64,000 nucleotides of DNA. It comes from Stenocarpella maydis. Lineage: Eukaryota; Ascomycota; Sordariomycetes; Diaporthales; Diaporthaceae. The stretch lies in the NCBI GenBank assembly GCA_002270565.1, contig NQMI01000016.1:420432-484431 (forward strand), read 5' to 3'. Below the pieces are notes generated by a model that searched no databases, was not told the DNA's origin, and was given only the letters and a program-made list of their open reading frames with translations. Made by a program: the position numbers and the translations under genes. How positions within the stretch are numbered: the stretch's first letter is position 1; each line of letters starts with the position of its first letter. Positions 24,232-34,110 of this stretch are shown piece by piece.

Positions 24232-27200
24232 ATGTCTCAACAACAGACTGGTAACAAGGCCGAGGGCAAAGACAACAGCCGCGATGCACCGGAAAAAACC
24301 TGGAAGATGCACACGGCTCTCCTCATCGGCGGTCTCAATGGCCACTTCCTCAGCGACAAGTCTTTGGTCGGCGGCCAGCTCAAGAGTAAGTGACCACATG
24401 TCCTCAGAAGGTGTGCAGTCAACGTACGCCCACCCAGCTTTTTGCGTGCGCCAACCCAGGGCCCATCACTCCATCCCTCCATCCCTCCAGAGAGCCCCTT
24501 CCTCTATCTCTCCTAAGGGCCTATCCCTCTATCCCTCTAGAGGGCCCGATTTTGTATGGGGCTGCACGCATACTTCTTTGTATTTTGGGGTGTGCGCACG
24601 TAAAAAGCTGGGTGGGCGTACGTTGACTGGAAGGTGTGCTGCATCATGTGCCAGGAAGCTGATATCAGTACACAGCGCTGCTTGGATCGTTCAAGCCTCC
24701 CAACCAGCCATCTCTTGACCATGGCTCAGCCTCCAGATCGAGGTGCCCCGCGTCGACCCACGGCTTAGTGAGGACATGGGCTTCGGCGTCTGCCGCAATC
24801 GTATGTCGGTATTTACCTTATCCGTATTACAAGTACTGACAGAATACTACAGCCAACTTCTTCGAAGACCCACCGGCACCAAAGGTGGCGGACTCATTGG
24901 TCATCCGCGTCAATCTCACCGACGCGCAAGTTGACGTCCCGGGTGCCCTCGCCGGCCGTGCCGAGCCATTGCCCGGCAAGCTTGCGGCGACGAAGCCCGA
25001 GAAGCTCAATCGCGTGCAGTTCTCCCTCAGCAGGCCGCCGATAGTCGAGGGCTTTGGTCTGCCGTTCTACAAAGCGGGCGATGAGACGCAGCGCTGGCTG
25101 CTCGGCAATGAGCCAATTGTCGGGGACGTGACCCTCTCGAGCCTCCTGTCTCAGACGGAGTGGGATCTCATCGTGCCCAGTGTAAAGCCGGAAATGCTCG
25201 AGGCAAGGCTCAGCTTCAAGGGACTCGGGCCCCCGTTCAGGTATCCATACGGTCACCAGCAAGACTGGGATGCCTCCGGCAAGCTTTGGGGCTCAGAGGA
25301 AACGGTCGGGGAAGCCTTTCCTCCCGTACACGCCCTCCCGGATCTCGAGTCCGCGGTCGCTGTCTTGGCCCAGTCTGTCTTCCAGGACTACCGATGGCTG
25401 CAGGACTACGCCGACGCCATCGCGGCCACCAAGTTCCCGGCCTACATGCTGCCCACCTCGACCACAGGGGGGACCAAGCTGAGCTCCAGCTTTTACATCG
25501 TGGTGCACCTACCGGATGGCTACCAGGATGGCTATGAAGACGGATGGCGGGCTTTTCTCAAGAACGGCATCTGAAAGCTGCTCTTCGGCGATGACGAGCA
25601 GGGCGACTCATGGGATGCGGTCATACTGGGCATACCGCAACGCGTCGCCATGCTGAAGGACCACGACGTCAATGCCAGAGACAGGATATTCCTGCTGGCC
25701 AAGAAGAGCAGCCCGAAGAGTCAAGAGGTCGAGACGAAGGTGTTCGAGAATGGGACTGCCGCTCGCGAGGCGCTGACCCAAGGGGATATGCAATAGAACA
25801 TCATATACCTGGTCTTCGATGCAGGCCGCGATGATGCCCGCCGCAAGTTCACATCGGCGTGCGCACTCACGGAGGGCCCCAGCAACCACTCTGGTCTCCC
25901 CGCCCTGTCCATCAGCGACAGCCAAGCCTTCTTCCGGGACTACATGGGCGGTGCTGGGTTCCTCCGCTCTCTGACTGGGCTAAGACAACCTCGGGACGCA
26001 GCTATGCAAACTCTTGCCGTTGATGCTAGTCAACCGCCAATGGTTGCCGGAACTTCATGGGAATTGCCTGCTGTCAACTTCCTCGACGGCGAGAACAAGG
26101 CCTACTTCGAGGCATTGCTGAGTGTCGCTCTGCCTGAAGACAGGGATCGCTTGCCGGCCTACATGTCAAAGGTTCACCTGGGAGCGGCTGCAGTCTCCGG
26201 TGTAAGTCTGCCCACATGTCTGATGCCGCTCCGCCATTCCTAAAGCTGTGTTGCTAATAATGTCGTAGCCGGCTGGAACTGGCAAGACTACCGCAGGAGT
26301 CCTGTTCGCTCTCGCCCTCTGGAAGAGCATCGGCCAAGGATACGGCAGCGCGCCGACGAATGCTGTCTGCAACGTCCTGGCCGCTCGTCTGGACTCCGTC
26401 GGTCTCCAAGTCGCCCGTTCCGTCGCCGTACTGGCACAAGAGGAGGTGGACATCTACAGTGCGCCTCCGGATGCACCCGTCCGCCCGGCGACCCTCGATG
26501 TCAATGCCGAGCACGACCCGAAGTGCGTCTTTGACGGGCACATCGCAGAGGGCACCGGCATCCGGTCTCGCCACCGCTGTGGTTGGGTAGACAACCGCAC
26601 CGTCCCCGCCCCTGAGCCGGCCCAAGAGGCCCCCCAAGAGGCAGACGCGGTCAAGTTCACCACCCCCTTGGCGCCGGCTATCGTTGAATCCAAGCCCAAC
26701 GAAGTCGGCAAGAACCGCCCTTTCGTCCTCCGTGGCTATAGGCTTGACCTCGAGCGACGGGCCTTCGAAACTCTGCTGGAACACCCTGATCGAGGCGACG
26801 GGGCGATACGGGAGAGCATGTGGCACCCGAAATGCCCTTGGCGGTTCGAACTCTCCGGGGCCTTCTATCTCTGCCTGGTCCTGGGCCTGCCTGCCGCTGG
26901 CCGCAAACTCTCGCCGGAGGGTCCCCAGGAGCTCCACGGTTTCGCCAACCTCCTCGCCGCGGACCCAAAACTGCAAGGTGTGCGCGACTTTGCATCCGGT
27001 GAAATTGGGTATGACCAGTACGATCGCCTCGGGACCGCGCTCAGCAACAAGACAATCAATGGGTTGCTGACACAAATCGCGGACTTGGCGGACATCGTGG
27101 TGACAACCCCGTCGGTTTCTTACTACGAGAAGGAGGACACCAAGGCCAAGCAGCCGGGGGACGCCGAGCACCTACCGTCGATGAACTCCTACAATAAGTT

Positions 27201-28347
27201 CAGGGACTCGGCCAAATGGGTTGTCCTCGATGAGGCCGGTGCCATGAGCAGGCCTGACGCTCTCTCTGTTCTCGGCAATACAGGCCGGCCCTTTGTCCTC
27301 TGCGGTGATCACTGGCAGCTCAAGCCATTTGTCGCTGCGCCCCGGGGTGAAGACGACTATGGCAATTCCCCGAACCGCCATGTCGCCGACGCCAGCACGT
27401 CCATCCTGGCCTGGCACCACTTCTGTGGCATGCCGGTATACCGCATGCGTGTCCAGCTCCGCATGGCCAGGGGACAGTTTGACCTGGTCGGCCGCATCAT
27501 CTACGGGGACCTGCCTTGGTCGTATGGGCCCAGCAGCGACATCAGCCTCCCTCAGCACGAGGCAGGTCGCTTGCTCGAGGAGTTTGCACGCCAGCGGTTC
27601 CCGGAACTCAAGGCGTCCCCATCTGGCCAGCTGCTTCCGGTGTTCATCCACTGCCCGGGAGGCGTCGTGACCGAGCCCCGATCCGTCTCCAAGTCCAACC
27701 CGTTACAGGTCATGGTCGCCCTCGACTTCCTCGACGGCCTGGTCCAAGACAACGGTGTCGACCCAGCACAGGTCGTCATGATCACGCCCAATATATAGAA
27801 CGCCAATTTGATCAACAGGAAGATCAAGCGGGCCTACCCAAGCCTCAAGTCAATGAGGCCGGCCTCGACTGTTGATTCGTTCCAGGGCAGTGAGGGCGAT
27901 CTCGCCATCTACGTCTCGGTCGCCAACAGAGCGAAGGGCCCCGGTTTCACCTCCGACCGGAACCGCCTGAACGTCGCCATCACCCGGCAGAGGTCCGGAC
28001 TCGTCATCGTCGGCGACGTCAACATCCTGGGCAACCCAAAGGGCAAGGCCGGCAAGCCCAAGAGCGTGCTTGTCACAGGGCCCGACGGCGAGAAGTACAG
28101 GATGAACCCCGGTGCGCTCCTGGCCCTCTGCGTGGAAGTGCCAAAGTCTGGCCGCGTCGTGTCTCCTCCAAAGCCTGAAAAGCCGGTAAAGGAGGCTTAG
28201 GAGGCCGAGGACAAGATGGAGGCCGAGCACGTCGAGGATGTCGCGGGCGGTGTCGTGGGGGGGCGAGTCCTCCAAGGGCAAGGGCAAGGGCAAAGAGACG
28301 GCCAAGGGAAAGGGCAAGGACAAGGGAAACGGAAACGGGAGGAGTAG
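24232..28347 (+). pseudogene. UPF1/DNA2-like SF1 helicase with in-frame stop codons
   Basis: Proposed exons: 24232-24385, 24737-24800, 24853-26201 and 26269 onward. The intron before 26269 splits the Walker A motif exactly (VSG / PAGTGKTTAG). Further helicase motifs follow in order: motif II WVVLDEAGAM, motif III FVLCGDHWQLKP, a motif IV-like VVMITPNI, motif V TVDSFQGSEGDLAI and motif VI RLNVAITRQRSGLVIVGD. This is the UPF1/NAM7/DNA2-like ATP-dependent helicase group acting on RNA or DNA. The otherwise continuous frame is cut by TGA at 25572, TAG at 25794, TAG at 27796 and TAG at 28198. After the last one an open, Lys/Gly/Gln-rich tail continues to about 28347, with a possible slip in a run of seven G near 28257. 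The first two exons also join one base out of phase. All four stops can arise from C-to-T. The MITE described separately sits in intron 1. Confidence 0.75.
24416..24629. mobile_element. 214-bp MITE with long terminal inverted repeats
   Basis: The ends are inverted copies of each other over about 36 bp (starting CAGTCAACGTACGCCCACCC, followed by AGCTTTTT), with one mismatch. A perfect 9-bp direct repeat, GAAGGTGTG, flanks the element at 24407-24415 and 24630-24638. The interior holds CCATCCCT/CCCTCTAG-type short repeats and no coding frame. Size, inverted ends and 9-bp target duplication fit a non-autonomous Mutator-type element. It lies within the first intron of the broken helicase gene and more than doubles that intron. 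Its ends differ from those of the two large MULEs in this window, so another element must have supplied the transposase. Confidence 0.85.
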
Positions 28348-29605
28348 TGCTAGGCTAAGGGAACCCAAAGTAATACTTCAACAAAAAATTACAAATGATT
28401 GAATGCCGCTCTCTTGGTCGCTCCCGAGTAGTGTCCGGCAAGGATCACGCCGTGCTGTGAGCTCCGGAAAATGTGCACCATGGCGAAGCAGCGGGCTGGC
28501 TGAGTGGCACGCCGAGAACAGATCGGTAAGGTACTAGGTAAGCTCCACTGAAAGCGCGGTCTGAATTGTTCACCATTTAGAATGCATATGGTTCCATAGC
28601 ATCGACTCGGGTCGCGGGTTCTTCTCAGGCATGCACTACGGCGGCTCGGCTTAGCGTACAGTGACTAAAAACAGAGCACAATCTTTCCATAGACCGCTGC
28701 AAACTCGTATCTATTTTCCTCCCATCTTCGTTTGGAAAACTCGGTGTCACACTCAGACGCTCGGTCATTGACCTCAGTGTATACGACTCCTCCTCGATGG
28801 CCCCCCGTTTACATGGTTCAGATAGGAAATAGGATTGCGTGAAACTGAGTTATGTGTTGAAATCCAAAATCAACGAGTCCTCGCACCACTCCGGACAAGT
28901 TCAGGTCCCGGTCCATTTCCACTGCGCTGTCCAATTCCGACAGCTGAGGCCCATACTAACCTTTACTGCTGTAGACCCCGTCCCCGTGCTCAAAGCAATG
29001 CTGGTTACAGCGTTTTATACTAATTCTTGGCCATTTCAGTCCATAGTTTCCCAGTCAATCCACTAGAGTCTGAGTTAAAGAGAACGTGCCATCGCCGGAC
29101 GAGTCGTACAGCCTGATGGACACTCAAGACTGGGGACATCCTCATTCTGGGACTCATCTCTCGCTGGATCCCGTGACTTCCCAAAGAAAAGAATCATGAG
29201 AACAATTGGACCATTAACCGAGGCTTACAATCAGCGCATGACAATATTACCGACGCACTCTTGTGCAAATGAGGGGGAACTAGGGAGAGTGCTGATCAAC
29301 CCCGCGGGGCATTGTGTCGAACACCGTAGCCGGTTATGCGACATGTCATTTAATATCCGGGCTCCCAGTGTTTTATTATCACTGCCAACGCTCTATGTGC
29401 TCCAGCTAGAGGTTGGGGATTGTATGACAGCTTGGCCTGGCGACATCTCACACGTCATACTGTTCCCAAGCTTATTAGTCCGCGTTGAGTTCGACCGAGG
29501 TTACATCTGCTGACGCTATTTGACTTAAAACAGACAAACAAACAGCAAAGTCCGTCCCAGATCCATGATCCAATTCTTCCTTTCTTTCAAGCTCTCCACA
29601 CTTAG
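28348..29605. other. Intergenic, no supported gene
   Basis: Only short frames without domain signals; the right end is the likely promoter of the monooxygenase gene (a C/T-rich leader TTCTTCCTTTCTTTC lies just before the start). Confidence 0.45.
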
Positions 29606-31565
29606 ATGTGTGCGAGTATCATCATGGATCACGGTGACGCACCCGCAGCTCGTTATGATGCTCTCATCATAGGTGCCGGCTTCTCAGGCGTGTCTATGCT
29701 TCATCGCCTGCGCAAGCTGGGACTAAATTCCAAGATATTCGAAGCGGGGGAAGACTTCGGCGGGACGTGGATGTGGAATAGGTACCCCGGAGCTCGCGTA
29801 GACAGCCCCGTGCCCTTCTACTGTTTGACAATACCAGAGGTGTACAATACGTGGAAATTCTCAGAGCAATACCCAGGCCAGCACGAGCTGCGCGCCTATT
29901 TCAGACACCTCGACAAGATCCTAAATCTCCGGAAGGACACCCAGTTCAATGCTCGGGTGGTCGACTGCTCTTGGGACGACGACGCCGGCGAATGGACCGT
30001 TAAGACGAAGCAGGGCCACGTCGCCAAGGCGAGATTCCTCCTTCTCTGCTCGGGCCTTCTTCATCAGCGCCACATCCCTGACCTCCCCGGGTTGAAAGAC
30101 TACAAGGGCGATCTCTATCATTCCTCTTTCTACCCCGAGGACCTTGACCTCAAAGGCAAGCGAGTCGCACTCGTGGGCACCGGCGCCACCGCAGTGCAGA
30201 TCACCCAAGAGGTCGCCAAACAGGCCGACCACCTGACAGTCTTCATGCGCCGGCCCTCGACCTGTCTGCCGGCGAGACAGAGGGAGATATCAGATGCGGA
30301 GAACCTCGGCTGGCGCCCTTATTTAGGAGCTATCTTTAAGGAATGCCGAGCCTCCGCGAATGGTTTCTTGCCAGTGGTGCGGCCCACCGAACAAACCCTG
30401 GATGTACCCGAAGCGGAGCGCAACAGGTTGTTCGAAGAGCTCTGGGCTCGCGGCGGATTTTCCCTCTGGGGCCAGAGCTTCCCTGATGTTTTGACATCGG
30501 AGGAGGCCAACAAGATACATTGTACGTCCAAACCCAGAATACTAGACTGGCAACCACGAAATTCGACATCGGATGGTGGCCAAGAGCTGAGTCTTGACCT
30601 CGGACAGACGAGTTTTGGGCACAGAAGGTGCGCTCCAGAATGACAGACGAGAAGAAGATGCAATACATGGCTCCGCTTCCGGCAGAGAAGATGCCCTATT
30701 GGATCTTCACAAAGCGGCCACCGCTTGAGATTGACTACTACGAAATGATCGACAAGCCGTGGGTGGACGTGATCAACACGAAAGAGACGCCGTCAAGGCA
30801 GTTCAACGAGACCGGCATCGAGATGGATGACGGAACCCAGATCGACTTCGACGTGTTGATTTTGGCAACAGGCTTTGACGCCTTTAGCGGCTCGTGAGGA
30901 GTTTCTCACCCCCCCTCCTCCCAGTCTTGTCTGGTGGATACTGAAACTCGTGCAGCCTGGCAAACATGGGCCTCAAGAACCGCGACGGCGTTGACATCCG
31001 CGATTATTGGTCGGCGGGGATCCGGTCTTACCTGGGGACAAACACGTCCGGCTTCCCCAATGCCTTCATGTGCTACACCCCGCTTGCCCCCACCGCACTT
31101 GTTAACGGCACCAGCATCATTGAGGTGCAGTGCGACTTCGCCGTCGCCGCTATCAAGAAGATCCTAGACTCCGGGGGACAGGGCCGCAGGATCAAGTCCA
31201 TCGAGCCAACTCCGGAGGCCGAGGACGCATGGGAGGCACACGTGGCCGCCCAGAACGCGCCCACCCTGCTGCCCCTTACTGAGAGCTGGTGGACAGGCGC
31301 AAACATCCCGGGCAGGAGGCCCCAGATGCTGACATACCTCAACGGTCTGGATGTTTATGAGCAGGAAATCCAGGGGAAGCTAGAGGCCTGGGACGGGTTC
31401 GATGTGCGCTACCACGATGGGGAGAGCAAGGGATCTAGGGCAGGAGCAGAGGGAAGTGTGTGGAAAGGAAAGGAAGGATATACCAGCCATGTGGAGTATG
31501 CGCATCAAAATACAGATGATGCGAGTGAGGCAAGGGAGGTTCTACGCCCTACTGCGGTTGCTTGA
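29606..31565 (+). CDS. Flavin-dependent Baeyer-Villiger-type monooxygenase (3 exons, intact)
   Basis: FAD/NADPH-dependent monooxygenase of the cyclohexanone monooxygenase-like group, which inserts oxygen next to ketones. Exons 29606-30521, 30608-30893 and 30956-31565 give 603 aa with every junction in frame (for example HY/EFWAQKVRSRM and FSGS/LANMGLK). Visible motifs: the first Rossmann loop GAGFSG (residues 23-28), GGTWMWNRYPGARVDSP, the second dinucleotide loop GTGATA (191-196), and ATGFDAFSGS near the end of the second exon. The type I BVMO fingerprint FxGxxxHxxxWP appears as YKGDLYHSSFYP (166-177): its outer aromatic residues are Tyr, while the central His is kept. A second in-frame ATG at 29624 could also be used. 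No signal peptide. Substrate unknown; no biosynthetic backbone gene lies beside it. Confidence 0.9.
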
Positions 31566-32200
31566 AAGCCTTTTGGCGGTTTCTTATTTCCTTATCCCAG
31601 TTAATTTCGGATAATTAGTGCGTTGAATCCAGCTGCCCTTCGTAACCGGCAGATACCAGCACAGTCGTCGTTCTCGCCCATCAATGGTGTTGCGTCGTTG
31701 GTGGTGGCCGTCCCGGAGACTCGCTTCCAAGTTACCCACGAGGCTCCTAATCTCTAGAAATGCGAAAGGGTAGTAAATGGGACTCGTTCAACACCTCCCA
31801 GACCCAAACTATTGGCCCCGAAGTATCAAGGATATATAATAGCCTGGCCTAGAAGCTGATCCACATTCGAAACAAAGGAATCAGCTCCCACCCCTTGCCC
31901 TCTTGTTCTAGGCGTGCCCCGTAACAGTGCCCAAAGAAGCCATCACCGCTTCCACAAGATCATCGATATTTAGGTGAACCAGGTCATTCTTCCTGTCACA
32001 CATAAAGCTCAAGCATTTCTGCGATATGTTCATGAAGCTCACCGGAAACACATTCTCCTCCCTCGACCTGATGTACCTCTCCTCCTCGCCGCCCAGGAAG
32101 ACGATGGAGTTAACTCCGTTCCTCATACAATTGACTGTCGTGTGACAAAGAAAGTCCGCGAGGAACTGCTCCAGCCCGTCCTCGACAGCGACCAAGGGCC
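31566..32200. other. Intergenic with an unidentified minus-strand frame
   Basis: A frame on the minus strand at about 31908-32195 (LEQFLADFLCHTTVNCMRNG ... HLNIDDLVEAVMASLG) looks protein-like but matches no family that I know. It follows the SDR remnant in a different frame and could be part of the same decayed gene or a separate remnant. Confidence 0.25.
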
Positions 32201-32528
32201 CCCCGCAGGGAGCTCGCGCCAGTTATACTGCACGTGGGTGCCCCCAGCCGCGCCGGCAGCCTCCACCAGCAGCCGGTGCTAAAGCCGTCAAAGTAGGGCA
32301 CATGGGCTCCGCTGGCAACCAGGTATTCGACGCCCCGGTTGCCAACAATCTTGGCAGTATCGGCAGCGGCCTGTTTCAGCGTGGCGTACTTTGTGAGGTC
32401 TCACTGCTTGAGGAACTCAAGCTGGGGTGGGCATTAGGCCACATGCAATTAGTTATGCAATAGTTGGGGGCATAAGGTAGACTCACCCTGATTCCCCTGG
32501 AAACCCCGGTGGCAACGTACACGGACAT
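32200..32528 (-). pseudogene. Short-chain dehydrogenase/reductase remnant with internal deletion
   Basis: The ATG at 32528 begins MSVYVATGVSRGIR, the NAD(P)-binding TGxxxGxG start of an SDR with the last glycine replaced by Arg. A GTGAGT intron with a CTAAT branch and CCCCAG end joins it in frame to LEFLKQ, followed by TGA and then DLTKYATLKQAAADTAKIVG and GVEYLVASGAHVPYFDGFS. In normal SDRs of this type about 35-40 residues (the second and third beta strands) lie between LEFLKQ and DLT, and the catalytic YxxxK region should follow. Both are absent. The gene is therefore truncated and non-functional. Confidence 0.6.
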
Positions 32529-32768
32529 TTTTGGTGTTTTGGATTGGGATGAGACAGCATGGAACAAAGTTCCGCTCAGAGCAAGTCTGGACTACACTAG
32601 TTATTAGAATACCTATCAAGTGCGGGGCGCTCCATTATTCAGGATGTAGCAGAACGATTGGGTTATTAATGACACATGTGCGCGCAGTACTTCGGTGCGT
32701 GGCCATGGTTGCCTAAAGATGCATCCGCATGGGCTGCATGTGTTGGGGCGAATTTACTGCCCATCATG

Positions 32769-34110
32769 TCACATGACAGCGCAGCCCTTCCCCCTCTTCT
32801 CGAGCGCGTTGATCCGGTCCGTGAGCGAGCGCACCGCCTCCTCGTTCATGCGCCTCTCGTCGCGCAGCGTATTCTCCAGGTCGCCCAGCCGGCCCTGGTA
32901 GTGCTCCTGCAGCGCCTCGACGACGGACCTGCTCTCCTCGGCCGACGACCGGATGACGCCCTCCATGTCGGCCAGCTCGCGCCGGTGCTCCTCCTTGAGG
33001 CGCGCCAGCTCCAGCATCACCTCCCGGCCCGCCGCCGTGTCCCGCAGCGCCTTGTTGTCCTTGCCCATCTCCTCCTGCAGCTGCAGGTAGAAGGGCTCGT
33101 TTCCCAGCAGGACCGAGGCGATGCGCCGGGCCGAGTCCGGGCTGTCGTAGCGTTGCCGCGCCGTCTTTGCGCCCATGGCCACCAGGACCTTCCAGAACTT
33201 GGACTTGAGCTCCTCCTCGCGCCTGAGGCCCTCATCCCCGGAGACCTTGTCCCACATCGTCGTGACTAGGGTCACGTTCTTGAGGTTCTTTTCGCCCATG
33301 AGCTTGCGGAACATATCGAGGTTCTTGGTCGTGTGGTGCGTGACGCGGTTGTCGGAGATGGGGTGGAGGTAGATGATGCCTGAGAGCTTTATCTCCTGCC
33401 TGTATGCCACGGCTAGGTAATCCGCGATCATCTGGAGCACTTCTGTGTCCGAGAGGGTTGTATCGGAGAACCCCGGGGTGTCGACGAAACGCACTGTCTT
33501 GCCGTTCAGCTTTGTCTCGATGACCTGTATATCTCCGGTGCCTGCGGAGTTCTGTCAGTACTACGGCCGTATGATTGGGAACTGAGCACTGGAACTGGCA
33601 GGAAAACAACATACAGGATGTTAGATCGTGCCCAATCTGGAGATCACACCTGCCTGTGACTCTTGATATGAAGGTGGTTTTTCCGGACCCGGTCATCCTA
33701 GGCATGTCAGCAAGAGGGTTGCGGTAGGAAACGCGGGTATCATACCCCATGACGGCGATGAGAGCATCTTTGTTGCCCATCCCAAGTTTCTTGTTTATGT
33801 ACTTTAGTCCATCGTTGACAAAGTTGCCACCATGCTCATCCTTGGAGCTGTCCGACCCACGACAGAAGTCCTCGATGGACTGCTCCGACAGCTGTTGGGC
33901 GACACGAGCGACTCTAGGGTTCTGGGCCTGAGAGCGTGGGATCTGGGGTACTTCATGTGGCCCTGCGAGCCGTCCTGAGCTGACGGGGCGGTTTGAAGGG
34001 AGGCTCTCGTGCACACCGATGCTTCCATCGCTGACGTCACTGACGGTGTCCTCGTCGTAGATGACATTGAACCCGTCATCCGACTGAGTTGGTGTACCGA
34101 TCCTGACCAT
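32769..34110 (-). CDS. AIG1-like GTPase with coiled coil and C-terminal CaaX box (3 exons)
   Basis: Exons 34110-33746, 33697-33615 and 33541-32769 give 406 aa, all in frame. The N-terminal about 115 residues are acidic, Ser-rich and probably disordered. The G domain follows: P-loop GMTGSGKTTF assembled across intron 1 (about residues 122-131), switch II/G3 VRFVDTPGFSDT, and a G4-like TTMWDKV, typical of the AIG1/IMAP-like P-loop proteins that are widespread in fungi. After it comes a long Glu/Arg-rich helix (LEEHYQG-like register, ending SLTDRINALEKRG), predicted as coiled coil. The last residues are GKGCAVM: Cys-Ala-Val-Met is a textbook CaaX prenylation signal, so the protein is probably farnesylated and membrane-attached. 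Function unknown; the related plant and animal proteins act in immunity and at membranes, which is only an analogy here. Confidence 0.85.
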
